In this document: positions 28,113-38,204 of the stretch, one piece after another
How positions within the stretch are numbered: position 1 is the first letter of the stretch
Layout of the letters: each line of letters starts with the position of its first letter
Assembly: GCA_944324265.1 (NCBI GenBank)
Contig: CALUVS010000015.1
Coordinates: 1-46,349, forward strand
Reading direction: 5' to 3'
DNA: 46,349 bases
Origin: an uncultured Traorella sp.
GTDB taxonomy: Bacteria; Bacillota_I; Bacilli_A; Erysipelotrichales; Erysipelotrichaceae
Translations under genes and position numbers: made by a program
The notes under the pieces: generated by a model
Databases searched by the model: none
Told to the model about the DNA's origin: nothing
Seen by the model: the letters and a program-made list of their open reading frames with translations, nothing else

Positions 28113-29528
28113 TTATAAATTTATTTCTGCATCGACTGCCTGCACATTTTCAAGCAATGGCGCAATTTTTTCCACAAAGGCTTCTACCTGGTGCACACAG
28201 CGTCCGATATAAGAAGAAGCATCCAATAATTGTTCCATTTCTTCTTCACTTAAGCCAAATTCTTTTTCTGCGGCTAATCGTTTCAATAAGTCACAGTCTT
28301 CTCCGTTTTTCATCTTAGCTGTAGCTTCCATTGAACATTTACGAATGATCTCATGAAGCTGCTGGCGATCGCCGCCTTTCTTAACAGCTTCCATCATCAA
28401 GTTTTCTGTGGCAATAAAAGGCAAATATTCTTTGACAGCTTTTTCAATGATCTTTTCATTGACATGCAGTCCATCAGTAATATTTTGGGCCAAACGCAAA
28501 ATGGCATCCGCACATAAGAATCCTTCCGGCATAGAAATACGGCGATTGGCAGAATCATCCAATGTTCTTTCCATCCATTGCACAGAGGCCGTCATCGGTG
28601 CATTCATCGCATCAGCCATTAAATAGCGAGCCAAAGAACAAATACGTTCACTTCTCATTGGATTACGTTTATAGGCCATTGCAGAGGAACCAATCTGATT
28701 TTTTTCAAATGGTTCTTCAATCTGACGGTCATGCTGAAGCAGACGAATATCATTGGCCATGCGATAACAGCTTTGAGCAATAGAAGACAATGCATTTAAG
28801 ATTCTGCTGTCTACTTTTCTTGGATATGTCTGTCCGGCAACATCAAAGCATTCTTCAAAGCCGAAATCCTGAACAATCATGCGATTCATCTCATCAATCT
28901 TTGCTTCATCGCCTTCAAACAGATCCATAAAGCTTGCTTCTGTTCCGGTTGTTCCGCGGCATCCTAAGAATTTGATATTTTCAATAGCAAAATCAATTTC
29001 CTTTAAATCAGAAACAAAGTCCTGCATCCATAATGTTGCACGTTTCCCTACCGTCACAAGCTGTGCTGGCTGATAATGTGTGTAGCCAAGTGTCGGCAGA
29101 TCTTTGTACTGAAGCGCAAAGGCAGAAAGATTCGCCAAGACTGCGCATACTTCCTGACGCAGATAGCGCAGGGCATCACGATAGAGAATCAGATCTGCAT
29201 TGTCGGTGACATAGCAGCTGGTTGCTCCCAAGTGAATAATACCGGCAGCTTTCGGTGCCGCTTTCCCATAAGCATATACATGAGCCATGACATCATGACG
29301 TACTTCCTTTTCTCTTTGGCTGACACATTCATAATCAATATCCTCAATGTGAGCCTTTAATTCATTGACTTGTTCTTCTGTGATCGGAAGACCTAATTTC
29401 CTTTCTGCATCGGCCAATGAAACCCAAAGCTTACGCCATGTCTGATAACGTGTATCAGCTGAGAAAAGGTGAAGCATATACTTAGAAGCATAGCGGGAAG
29501 ATAAAGGGGATTCATATTTATCTGTCAT
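28113..29528 (-). CDS. purB: Adenylosuccinate lyase
   Basis: Fumarase-superfamily enzyme that releases fumarate from adenylosuccinate and from SAICAR, thus acting after both PurA and PurC of this operon. The signature GSSAMAYKRNPMRSE and LGATSCYVTDNADL are clear. The start is ATG 29528 (6 bases after GGAGG); a TTG two codons earlier abuts the ribosome binding site and is unlikely. At 471 aa it resembles the longer, eukaryote-like PurB branch rather than the roughly 430-aa Bacillus form. Confidence 0.96.
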   Translation of the reverse strand: MTDKYESPLSSRYASKYMLHLFSADTRYQTWRKLWVSLADAERKLGLPITEEQVNELKAHIEDIDYECVSQREKEVRHDVMAHVYAYGKAAPKAAGIIHLGATSCYVTDNADLILYRDALRYLRQEVCAVLANLSAFALQYKDLPTLGYTHYQPAQLVTVGKRATLWMQDFVSDLKEIDFAIENIKFLGCRGTTGTEASFMDLFEGDEAKIDEMNRMIVQDFGFEECFDVAGQTYPRKVDSRILNALSSIAQSCYRMANDIRLLQHDRQIEEPFEKNQIGSSAMAYKRNPMRSERICSLARYLMADAMNAPMTASVQWMERTLDDSANRRISMPEGFLCADAILRLAQNITDGLHVNEKIIEKAVKEYLPFIATENLMMEAVKKGGDRQQLHEIIRKCSMEATAKMKNGEDCDLLKRLAAEKEFGLSEEEMEQLLDASSYIGRCVHQVEAFVEKIAPLLENVQAVDAEINL

Positions 29529-29538
29529 ATTCAACCTC

Positions 29539-30813
29539 CTATTTGCGGATGATGCTGTCGCGATCTGCCCCTACTGAAATATAAGTGATAGGACAGCCGA
29601 TAGCCTTTTCAATATATAGGATATATTGCTGAGCTTCTTTTGGCAAGTCTTCAAAGCGGCGAACTTGTGAAATATCACATTTCCATCCATCAAAATATTC
29701 CACTACCGGTTCTGCGTCTTCCAAAGCCAGCGGGAATGGAAACTCATCAATTTGTTCATGATTCAATAAATAGTGAGTACATACCGGAATTTTATCCATA
29801 TAACTTAATACATCCAACTTTGTTAAAGCAATCGCAGTCGCACCTTGCACCTGCACTCCATAACGTGTCGCAACGATATCAATAGGTCCTACTCTTCGAG
29901 GACGTCCAGTTTTAGCACCATATTCTGCCCCATATTGACGCAGCTGTTCTGCTTCTTCTCCAAACATTTCACAGACAAATGGTCCTTCTCCTACACAAGT
30001 AGAATAAGCTTTCACCACTCCAATCACATCATGAATCTGTGCATTTGGAAGACCAGATCCAATCGGTGCATACGCTGCAATGGTATTGGAAGAAGTTGTA
30101 TATGGATAAATACCGAAGTCAAGATCTCTTAAAGAGCCTAATTGAGCTTCAAATAAAATATTTTTTCCTTCTGCCTGTGCTTTTCTTAAATAAGAGGATG
30201 TATCCGCAATATAAGGCTTAATTTTTTCACAGTAATCATTCAGCCACGCATCCAGCATTTCCATTGTATAAGGTTCTGCTCCATAGATTTTTGTCAATGT
30301 CAGATTTTTCCATTCCATTAAATCTGTCAAATGAGCTCTTAGCTTTTCAGGATAGAATAACTCTCCGGCCAAAATTGTTTTCTTTTGATATTTATCAGAA
30401 TAGAAAGGTGCAATTCCTTGTTTGGTAGAACCATATTTTTTATCTTTCAGACGATTTTCTTCCAAAGCATCACAATCACGATGCCATGGCAGAAGCAATG
30501 AAGCACGATTGCTGATCATCAGATTTTCCGGTGTTAATGATACCCCTTTATTCATGATATCTTCCATTTCAATCCAAAGATTTTCCGGATCTAATGCTAC
30601 ACCGTTGCCTAAAATATTGACAACATTTTTTCTGAATATTCCGGATGGCAGTAAATGTAAAGCAAATTCACCTAATTCATTGATAACTGTGTGACCGGCA
30701 TTTCCTCCGCCTTGATAGCGCACAACCACATCGTAGTTCTCAGTCAAGAGATCTACCATTCTGCCTTTTCCTTCATCACCCCAGTTAATTCCTACAATTG
30801 CACAATTAGCCAT
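29539..30813 (-). CDS. purA: Adenylosuccinate synthetase
   Basis: GTP-dependent joining of aspartate to IMP. The N-terminal catalytic motif reads WGDEGKGRMVD (an Arg replaces the usual Lys at the end of the GDEGKGK loop), followed by GGGNAGHTV with the catalytic His. TTSSNT, GRPRRVGPIDIVATRY and TKLDVL are also present. 424 aa, complete. Gap to purC is 11 bp. Confidence 0.97.
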   Translation of the reverse strand: MANCAIVGINWGDEGKGRMVDLLTENYDVVVRYQGGGNAGHTVINELGEFALHLLPSGIFRKNVVNILGNGVALDPENLWIEMEDIMNKGVSLTPENLMISNRASLLLPWHRDCDALEENRLKDKKYGSTKQGIAPFYSDKYQKKTILAGELFYPEKLRAHLTDLMEWKNLTLTKIYGAEPYTMEMLDAWLNDYCEKIKPYIADTSSYLRKAQAEGKNILFEAQLGSLRDLDFGIYPYTTSSNTIAAYAPIGSGLPNAQIHDVIGVVKAYSTCVGEGPFVCEMFGEEAEQLRQYGAEYGAKTGRPRRVGPIDIVATRYGVQVQGATAIALTKLDVLSYMDKIPVCTHYLLNHEQIDEFPFPLALEDAEPVVEYFDGWKCDISQVRRFEDLPKEAQQYILYIEKAIGCPITYISVGADRDSIIRK

Positions 30814-30824
30814 GTTTTTTCCTC

Positions 30825-31538
30825 CTATATATGTTGTTTTAAACGGTTCATGATCTGTTGGTAGGCTTCTTCCACACCGCCGAGATCCTGACGGAATCTG
30901 TCTTTATCCAACTTTTCTTTGGTCTGGCTGTCCCATAATCGACAAGTATCCGGACTGATCTCATCAGCCAAAATAATCTGATGATTGACATCACGGCCAA
31001 ATTCAAGCTTAAAGTCCACTAATATTATACCGCATTCCTGCCAGAATGCTCTTAATTGTTCATTAACTGCAAAAGCATATTTTTTAATTGTTTCTAATTC
31101 TTCTTTTGTTGCCAGTTTTAAAGCAATGGCATGAGTTTCATTCATCAACGGATCATTTAATGCATCATTTTTATAAGAAATTTCAAAAGTCGGTTCATCA
31201 AAAACAATGCCTTCTTCTACCCCATAGCGTTTGGCAAAAGAACCTGCTGAAATATTACGAATAATTACTTCCAAAGGCACAATAGATACTTTTTTAACTA
31301 AAGTTTCTCGTTCAGATAATTCCTCTACATAATGTGTCGGAATACCGGCTTTTTCAAGTCTTTGCATCAAATAATTGCTCATTTGATTATTGATGATTCC
31401 TTTTTGATCAATACGTCCCTTTTTTTGACCATTGAATGCAGTGGCATCATCCTTATAAGAAACAATAAGAAGATTTGGATCTTCACAAGTAAATACTTTT
31501 TTGGCTTTTCCTTCATAAAGCAGTTCTTTTTTGATCAT
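30825..31538 (-). CDS. purC: SAICAR synthetase (PurC)
   Basis: Phosphoribosylaminoimidazole-succinocarboxamide synthase, which adds aspartate in the eighth purine step. Motifs: LLYEGKAKKVF, VVPLEVIIRNISAGSFAKRYG-type region (here IVPLEVIIRN) and ISPDTCRLWD. 237 aa, typical. It leads the purC-purA-purB-guaA-pyrG operon. Its leader contains a promoter, a terminator and an alternative hairpin, listed separately, so entry into the whole operon appears to be gated by attenuation. Confidence 0.97.
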   Translation of the reverse strand: MIKKELLYEGKAKKVFTCEDPNLLIVSYKDDATAFNGQKKGRIDQKGIINNQMSNYLMQRLEKAGIPTHYVEELSERETLVKKVSIVPLEVIIRNISAGSFAKRYGVEEGIVFDEPTFEISYKNDALNDPLMNETHAIALKLATKEELETIKKYAFAVNEQLRAFWQECGIILVDFKLEFGRDVNHQIILADEISPDTCRLWDSQTKEKLDKDRFRQDLGGVEEAYQQIMNRLKQHI

Positions 31539-31560
31539 GTCATTTCCTCCGTCTTAAAAC

Positions 31561-31608
31561 AAAAAATGCAATGGCTTCTTCATGATGTTTCATCAAAGAC
31601 TCCATTGC
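31561..31608 (-). terminator. Intrinsic terminator in the purC leader
   Basis: A 7-bp GCAAUGG/CCAUUGC stem (31602-31608 with 31568-31574) encloses an inner GAUG/CAUC hairpin and is followed by AUUUUUU on the minus strand. It lies between the purC promoter and the purC ribosome binding site, and also downstream of the asnB stop. It can therefore both end the asnB transcript and attenuate purC. Confidence 0.85.
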
Positions 31609-31612
31609 CTTT
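31595..31612 (-). promoter_or_regulatory. Candidate antiterminator hairpin in the purC leader (ANTAR-type hexaloop)
   Basis: The RNA AAAGGC, loop AAUGGA, GUCUUU folds into a 6-bp stem (one G-U) closing a hexaloop with A at position 1 and G at position 4. It uses the 5' arm of the terminator, so the two folds exclude each other. The same element is found before gdhA. A1/G4 hexaloops are the known recognition feature of ANTAR proteins. Confidence 0.6.
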
Positions 31613-31624
31613 TTTTACGTGGTT

Positions 31625-31653
31625 ATTATGCCCTTTTTTAGTATTTTTGTCAA
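31625..31653 (-). promoter_or_regulatory. Promoter of the purC operon
   Basis: Perfect -35 TTGACA (31648-31653), 17-base spacer, -10 CATAAT (31625-31630) on the minus strand. The start point should fall about five bases before the candidate antiterminator hairpin. Confidence 0.75.
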
Positions 31654-31666
31654 TATCTTTATGATT

Positions 31667-33250
31667 TTATTTCCCAGAGTCTCCATAATTCGATAAGACT
31701 CGGGCAGAAGGGTCATTTACCTGGCAGCCTTGCCATGATTGATTCGGCATCCAGAAGCCTTGAATCATCTGAGATTGATTTGGGTAATATTTTTCAAAGA
31801 TTTCTCGATAAAGCAATGATTCCTTGGTAAAAGGAGCGGCATGATCATATTTTTGACTCTTTTCAATGAATTCTTCCTGACTGTACAGCTGTTCGGCATA
31901 AGCCTTCAGATCATCAACCATGGAATGACCGACAGCGTCGGAGAAAGCAGCTTTTTCTCGCCACAGTATCTCATGAGGAAGCAGTCCGTCATTTTCAAAA
32001 GCATTACGCAGCATATATTTTCCGATGCCATGATGATTCATCAGCAATTCAGGATTCAGCGACATGACATATTTGACAAAGGCCAGATCGCCGAAAGGAA
32101 CACGAGCTTCCAGTGAATTGACGGAGATGCAGCGATCCGCTCTTAAAACATCATACATATGAAGTTCTCGCAGACGTTTTTGGGCTTCTTCGTGAAAAGC
32201 CTGAGCTGAAGGTGCAAAATCTGTATATTTGTAGCCAAATAGTTCATCGGATATTTCTCCGCTCAGCAATACTTTGATGCTGCTATGTTCATGAATGGCT
32301 TTGCATAGCAAATACATGCCGATGCTTGCACGAATGGTTGTGATATCATAAGTTCCTAAGATCTTGATGACCTCATCCAATGCATCAATCACATCTTCTC
32401 GGCTCATATAAAATTCATGATGTTCGCTGCCAATGAATTCGGCTGTCTGTCGAGCATATTTCAAATCAATAGGATCTTTTTCCATGCCGATGGCAAAGGT
32501 TTGAATCGGTTTTTGACTTTTTTTGGCTGCAATGGCACACACCAAGGATGAATCCAATCCGCCGGATAAAAGGAAACCGACTTGGGCATCAGATACAAGA
32601 CGCTTTTCCACACCGGCAATCAGAAGATCATGAATCTTATGACAGGCTGTTTCCTGTTCATCTAAGCAAAGAGTACTTGTTTCAGCAATATCGCAATAAC
32701 AGATAAATTGACCTTTCTGATAATAGTGGCCGCATGGAAAAGGAAAAATCTTGTCACACAGGCCCACAAGATTTTTTGGTTCACTGGCAAATACAATTGC
32801 ACCGTTTTGATCATAGCCATAATACAAGGGACGAATACCGATGGGATCTCTTGCAGCAATAAATTCATGATTTTCAGCATCGTAGATAATGCAGGCAAAT
32901 TCTGCATCCAGCATAGCAAACATAGCTGTTCCGTACTCCTGATACAGCGGAAGCAGTATTTCACAATCACTGCCGCTTTGAAAAGAATATCCTTTTTGTT
33001 TCAGTTCTTCTTTTATTTTATCAAATCCGTATATTTCACCGTTGCAGACAACATAACTGCCATTCAACTCAAAAGGCTGCATGCCCGCATCACTGAGTTC
33101 CATGATAGCTAAGCGATGAAAGCCCAATAGACCTTCTTCTGTTTCAATGATGCGCTTATCATCCGGTCCTCTGGAGATTGTTCTCATAAAGCCTTTCATA
33201 AAAGCATCTTTGTTGATATTTTTTGTGCAGTAACCCATGATTGAACACAT
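31667..33250 (-). CDS. asnB: Asparagine synthetase B (glutamine-hydrolysing)
   Basis: Makes asparagine from aspartate, ATP and glutamine. The N-terminal Ntn amidotransferase domain starts at Cys2 (MCSIMG) and has SRGPDD, GFHRLAIMELSDAG and NGEIYG; the synthetase domain has the PP-loop LLSGGLDSSLV near 230 and SGEISDELFGYKY. 527 aa, close to the E. coli AsnB type. It follows the glnN fragment by 18 bp with GGAGG upstream, so it belongs to the gdhA-glnN-asnB transcript. Confidence 0.96.
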   Translation of the reverse strand: MCSIMGYCTKNINKDAFMKGFMRTISRGPDDKRIIETEEGLLGFHRLAIMELSDAGMQPFELNGSYVVCNGEIYGFDKIKEELKQKGYSFQSGSDCEILLPLYQEYGTAMFAMLDAEFACIIYDAENHEFIAARDPIGIRPLYYGYDQNGAIVFASEPKNLVGLCDKIFPFPCGHYYQKGQFICYCDIAETSTLCLDEQETACHKIHDLLIAGVEKRLVSDAQVGFLLSGGLDSSLVCAIAAKKSQKPIQTFAIGMEKDPIDLKYARQTAEFIGSEHHEFYMSREDVIDALDEVIKILGTYDITTIRASIGMYLLCKAIHEHSSIKVLLSGEISDELFGYKYTDFAPSAQAFHEEAQKRLRELHMYDVLRADRCISVNSLEARVPFGDLAFVKYVMSLNPELLMNHHGIGKYMLRNAFENDGLLPHEILWREKAAFSDAVGHSMVDDLKAYAEQLYSQEEFIEKSQKYDHAAPFTKESLLYREIFEKYYPNQSQMIQGFWMPNQSWQGCQVNDPSARVLSNYGDSGK

Positions 33251-33268
33251 ATTCTTTCCTCCAATAAA

Positions 33269-33892
33269 TTATTTAATGCTGAAAAGCAAATCAGCGTAAG
33301 TCGGGAATGGCCAATAGTTTTTCGCCGTTATCGTTTCAGCCTCATCACAAGCTTTTCTGAGATCTTGCATCATCGGCAAAAGCGTATCACGAATTTGATC
33401 TGCTTGTTCCATGATATTCGGATATTGCTGCAATAAAGCAGCTTCTGATGCTAATGCCTCTTTTTTATCGGCGATTTCATCTGTCAAACAGGAAAGTCTG
33501 CTGACGGTATTGATTTCATAGCGGCATGCGATGTTTTCATTCAATTGCTTCTTTTTCAAAGTATTGCGAGCCAAGTCAGAAGCGTATTTTTCAATCGTCG
33601 GAAGTATCTGTTTCTGTACCATATCAATCATGGTATTGGCTTCAATGATAATATTATGACAATAGTTTTCCAGCATGATCTCACACCTGGATTTCAGTTC
33701 AGCTTCACTGAATACATGATGTGATGTCAGCATATCCACATTCTTTTTATCCAGAATATGCGGCATACAGTCCGCGGTTGTCGGATAATTGTTCAGATGA
33801 CGTACTTCCACGGCTTCTTTGATCCAATGTTCATCATAACCATTGCCGTTAAAGATAATGCGTTTATGCACCGTAATCGTATCTTTGATCAA
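33269..33892 (-). CDS. glnN: C-terminal part of frameshifted type III glutamine synthetase
   Basis: This 207-codon frame starts at a TTG without a ribosome binding site, but it continues the upstream gene in the -1 frame. It holds the type III C-terminal region: [18 protein letters not shown], a long helical part ([20 protein letters not shown]) and the terminal [11 protein letters not shown]. Reading the same frame upstream past 33892 gives a [13 protein letters not shown]-like sequence that fits the family, so the break is one base at 33923-33926 and not a real second gene. Confidence 0.85.
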   Translation of the reverse strand: MIKDTITVHKRIIFNGNGYDEHWIKEAVEVRHLNNYPTTADCMPHILDKKNVDMLTSHHVFSEAELKSRCEIMLENYCHNIIIEANTMIDMVQKQILPTIEKYASDLARNTLKKKQLNENIACRYEINTVSRLSCLTDEIADKKEALASEAALLQQYPNIMEQADQIRDTLLPMMQDLRKACDEAETITAKNYWPFPTYADLLFSIK

Positions 33893-35364
33893 TTTCTGCA
33901 GTGCATCTTGAAAATCTTTGGCTTTTCCAGCTGATCCGCATAAATCTTCAATGATTCCGCAACAGCACTGTTAAGCATAATATTGGCACAGGCAATGCTG
34001 TCAGAGGAACCGACCATTCGGAATTCAAATTTATTGCCGGTAAAGGCAAAAGGAGAAGTACGGTTGCGGTCTGTGGTATCACGGCTGAATTTAGGCAGAA
34101 CGTCCACTCCCAGCTTCATTTTGATTTTTTCTGTACCTTTATAAGGTGTATCATTTTCTATTGCTTCCAAAACGGCATTCAATTCATCGCCCAAGAAGAT
34201 GGAAACAATGGCCGGCGGAGCTTCATTGGCACCTAAACGGTGATCATTACCGGCAGTTGCGACTGAAAGCCGCAATAAATCTGAATAATCATCCACGGCT
34301 TGTATAACGGCACATAGAAACAATAAGAATTGTGCATTTTCATAAGGCGTATCCCCCGGCGACAATAAGTTTTGTCCGCTGTCTGTAGCCAATGACCAGT
34401 TGTTGTGTTTGCCGCTGCCGTTGACACCCGCAAAAGGTTTTTCATGCAATAAACAAACCAATCCGTGACGGCCGGCAATTTTCTGCATCATTTCCATTGT
34501 CAGCTGATTTTGATCGCAGGCCACATTGACACTTGTATAAATAGGAGCCAGTTCATGCTGAGAAGGAGCTACTTCATTATGTTTGGTTTTGGCATAGATG
34601 CCTAATTTCCATAATTCTTCATCCAATTCTTCCATGAAAGCCGCTACTCGCGGCTTAATGACACCGAAATAATGGTCATCCATTTCCTGCCCTTTCGGTG
34701 CTTTCGCACCGAACAATGTTCGTCCGCAGAAAATCAAATCGGGACGCTGTTCATACATTTCTTTGGTAATCAAGAAATATTCTTGTTCCGGACCGACATA
34801 AGGACGCACGCACTGTACATGATCATTGCCGAACAGGCACAGGATGCGCAGTGCCTGCTTATTCAAAGCTTCCATAGAGCGAAGCAGCGGCGTTTTCTTA
34901 TCCAAGGCATTGCCGTCATAAGAACAGAATGCTGTCGGAATGCATAAAGTCTTATCTTTGATAAAGGCATAAGAAGTCGGATCCCATGCGGTATATCCTC
35001 TTGCTTCAAAAGTAGCGCGAAGTCCGCCGTTAGGGAAAGAAGAAGCATCAGGTTCTCCTTTGATAAGTTCTTTGCCGCTGAATTCCATGATCACACCGCC
35101 ATCCAGAGAAGGAGTGATAAAACTTTCATGTTTTTCTGCCGTAATGCCGGTTAGCGGCTGAAACCAATGAGTAAAATGGGTAGCACCTTTGCTGATGGCC
35201 CACTCTTTCATGGCTTGCGCAACTGCATTGGCTACACTGAGATCAATTTGTGTCTGACAGTTAATTGTCTTTTTTAATGATTTGTACGCTTTGGCTGTTA
35301 AACGTGATTTCATTTCTCGTTCATCAAAAACCATGCTTCCGAAATATTCAGGTATTGTTTTCAT
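33889..35364 (-). CDS. glnN: Type III glutamine synthetase GlnN, N-terminal part (gene frameshifted)
   Basis: Large dodecameric GSIII found in Bacteroidetes, cyanobacteria and gut Firmicutes; it joins ammonia to glutamate. The frame holds the GSIII signatures: [45 protein letters not shown], the KHNNWS segment and [15 protein letters not shown]. It ends prematurely after 491 codons with an unrelated tail, while the rest of the protein is in the next frame. The two parts sum to about 698 residues, normal for GSIII. Everything else is conserved, so this is a recent inactivation, a sequence error, or programmed slippage. It lies between gdhA and asnB. Confidence 0.9.
   Translation of the reverse strand: MKTIPEYFGSMVFDEREMKSRLTAKAYKSLKKTINCQTQIDLSVANAVAQAMKEWAISKGATHFTHWFQPLTGITAEKHESFITPSLDGGVIMEFSGKELIKGEPDASSFPNGGLRATFEARGYTAWDPTSYAFIKDKTLCIPTAFCSYDGNALDKKTPLLRSMEALNKQALRILCLFGNDHVQCVRPYVGPEQEYFLITKEMYEQRPDLIFCGRTLFGAKAPKGQEMDDHYFGVIKPRVAAFMEELDEELWKLGIYAKTKHNEVAPSQHELAPIYTSVNVACDQNQLTMEMMQKIAGRHGLVCLLHEKPFAGVNGSGKHNNWSLATDSGQNLLSPGDTPYENAQFLLFLCAVIQAVDDYSDLLRLSVATAGNDHRLGANEAPPAIVSIFLGDELNAVLEAIENDTPYKGTEKIKMKLGVDVLPKFSRDTTDRNRTSPFAFTGNKFEFRMVGSSDSIACANIMLNSAVAESLKIYADQLEKPKIFKMHCRN
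33923..33926 (-). other. Frameshift site in glnN
   Basis: On the minus strand the frame changes at CTG GAA AAG CCA. One extra A in the AAAA run would give Leu-Glu-Lys-Ala-Lys-Asp-Phe and join the two halves of GlnN. Four A's is short for a sequencing homopolymer error and too short for the classic A AAA AAG slippery heptamer, though an A AAG slip is conceivable. Confidence 0.75.
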
Positions 35365-35389
35365 ATTCTATTTTCTCCTTTAAAGAATT

Positions 35390-35417
35390 AAGACAAAGAT
35401 GTCAGCACCTTTGTCTT
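35390..35417 (-). other. Hairpin between gdhA and glnN
   Basis: A perfect 9-bp stem (AAGACAAAG/CTTTGTCTT) with a 10-base loop lies between the gdhA stop and the glnN ribosome binding site. There is no clean U-run after it, so it could be a leaky terminator or a processing/stability element that sets gdhA above glnN. Confidence 0.5.
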
Positions 35418-35426
35418 TGATTTTGA

Positions 35427-36826
<1,400 letters not shown>

Positions 36827-36835
36827 ATGCATTGC

Positions 36836-36864
36836 ATTTTACACATTATCTTATTACTTGTCAA
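36836..36864 (-). promoter_or_regulatory. Promoter of gdhA-glnN-asnB
   Basis: Perfect -35 TTGACA (36859-36864), 17-base spacer, -10 TAAAAT (36836-36841), minus strand. Transcription should begin about three bases before the candidate antiterminator hairpin. Confidence 0.75.
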
Positions 36865-36939
36865 CCTTTTTCTTTCATCATTTTCATAAAAATATGAAAA
36901 TCTTTCAATTTTCAATAGCAAATTACCTTAAGTTGTGTT

Positions 36940-36945
36940 TATAAT
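36940..36945 (+). promoter_or_regulatory. Probable -10 box of glnA-ANTAR transcript
   Basis: A perfect TATAAT precedes glnA by about 30 bases. The sequence 17 bases further upstream (AGCAAA) is a poor -35, which may indicate an activator or simply a weak promoter. No terminator-like hairpin follows, unlike in the divergent gdhA leader. Confidence 0.45.
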
Positions 36946-36974
36946 AGAGTATTAGTTATGAAAGGATGAGATTT

Positions 36975-38186
36975 GTGAAATATTCAAAAGAAGAAGTAAT
37001 GCAATATGTATCGGAAGAAGATGTGAAATTCATTCGTCTTGCTTTCTGCGATGTGTTCGGCAGACAGAAAAATATCTCCATCATGCCGAATGAATTGGCA
37101 CGTGCTTTTGAATATGGAATTGCTTTTGATGCCTCTGCTGTCAAAGGTTTCGGCGATGAAACGCACTCAGATCTGCTGCTTGTGCCAGATCCGGAAACAT
37201 TATCTTTATTGCCATGGCGTCCTGAACACGGAAAGGTCGTGCGCATGTATGCAGATATATTGACTCCTTGCGGCAATCCTTATGAATGTGATACGCGGCG
37301 ATTGATAAAAAAAGCCATGAAAGAGGCTGAAGAAAAAGGCTATCATTTTGCTTTTGGAGCAGAACAAGAATTTTATTTGTTTCAATTGGATGAACACGGA
37401 AAACCGACCAAGATTCCTTATGATCAGGCCTCCTATATGGATATTGCCCCAGAGGATCGAGGAGAAAATGTTCGCCGTGAAATATGTCTGACATTGGAAC
37501 AAATGGGAATTTTGCCTGAAAGTTCTCATCATGAAGAAGGCCCCGGACAAAACGAAATTGATTTCCGTTATTCCGATGCACTGACTGCCGCCGATAATGC
37601 AGTCACTTTTCAGGCTGTCGTCAAAACAATTGCTCATCGCAACGGATTATTTGCTGATTTCAGCGCCAAACCATTAAAAAAATTTCCTGGCAATGGTTTC
37701 CATATCAATATTTCTCTTCACTCTGAGAAGAAAGAAGATTGTCTGCCTTTTGTTATTGCCGGCATTCTGAACCGCATTGATCAATGTACGCTTTTCTTAA
37801 ATCCGACGGAAAATTCTTATGAGCGCTTTGGTTCTCATAAAGCACCGGCTTATATTTCTTGGTCCAATGAAAACCGTTCACAACTTGTCCGTGTGCCTGC
37901 CGCAATCGGTGAATATCGTCGGGCAGAGCTCCGCAGTGCCGATCCGAGCGCTAATCCTTATCTTGCATTTGCTTTGATCATTTATGCAGTGCTGGAAGCC
38001 ATTGAAAAGAAAATCGAATTGCCGAAACCGGCAGATTTCAATTTATTTAAAGCCGATAAAGAAGTTTTAAAGCAGCTGAAACATCTTCCGGGTACATATC
38101 AGGAAGCTTATAAGGCTGCTGCAGAGAGTGATTTTATCAAAAAATATATTCCATCATCAATCTTAGATATTTATCGCAATTCATGA
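36975..38186 (+). CDS. glnA: Type I glutamine synthetase, short form
   Basis: ATP-dependent glutamine formation. Metal and substrate residues are intact: FGAEQEFYLF (two Glu), HHEEGPGQNEID (two Glu), GNGFHIN (His), NRSQLVRVP and RAELRSADPSANPYL (Glu, Arg). At about 403 aa it is roughly 40 shorter than standard GlnA, lacking the segment after GNGFHIN and much of the C-terminal end, including the usual adenylylation-loop tyrosine motif. I prefer GTG 36975, with AAAGGA 8 bases upstream; ATG 36966 overlaps that site. It is co-transcribed with an ANTAR regulator 18 bp downstream. With a broken glnN nearby, this may be the only working synthetase in this region. Confidence 0.93.
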   Translation: MKYSKEEVMQYVSEEDVKFIRLAFCDVFGRQKNISIMPNELARAFEYGIAFDASAVKGFGDETHSDLLLVPDPETLSLLPWRPEHGKVVRMYADILTPCGNPYECDTRRLIKKAMKEAEEKGYHFAFGAEQEFYLFQLDEHGKPTKIPYDQASYMDIAPEDRGENVRREICLTLEQMGILPESSHHEEGPGQNEIDFRYSDALTAADNAVTFQAVVKTIAHRNGLFADFSAKPLKKFPGNGFHINISLHSEKKEDCLPFVIAGILNRIDQCTLFLNPTENSYERFGSHKAPAYISWSNENRSQLVRVPAAIGEYRRAELRSADPSANPYLAFALIIYAVLEAIEKKIELPKPADFNLFKADKEVLKQLKHLPGTYQEAYKAAAESDFIKKYIPSSILDIYRNS

Positions 38187-38204
38187 TCAAAGGAGGGGAG
38201 CAGA

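Noticed and set aside
33269-33892. A separate small gene starting at TTG 33892
   Set aside because: No ribosome binding site; the protein is exactly the missing C-terminus of GlnN and the frame continues upstream with matching sequence.
36830-36842. ATGCAATGCAT palindrome as a possible P1 hairpin of an ANTAR target
   Set aside because: Its loop would be three bases, without the A1/G4 hexaloop, and it overlaps the -10 box, so it is mostly not transcribed.
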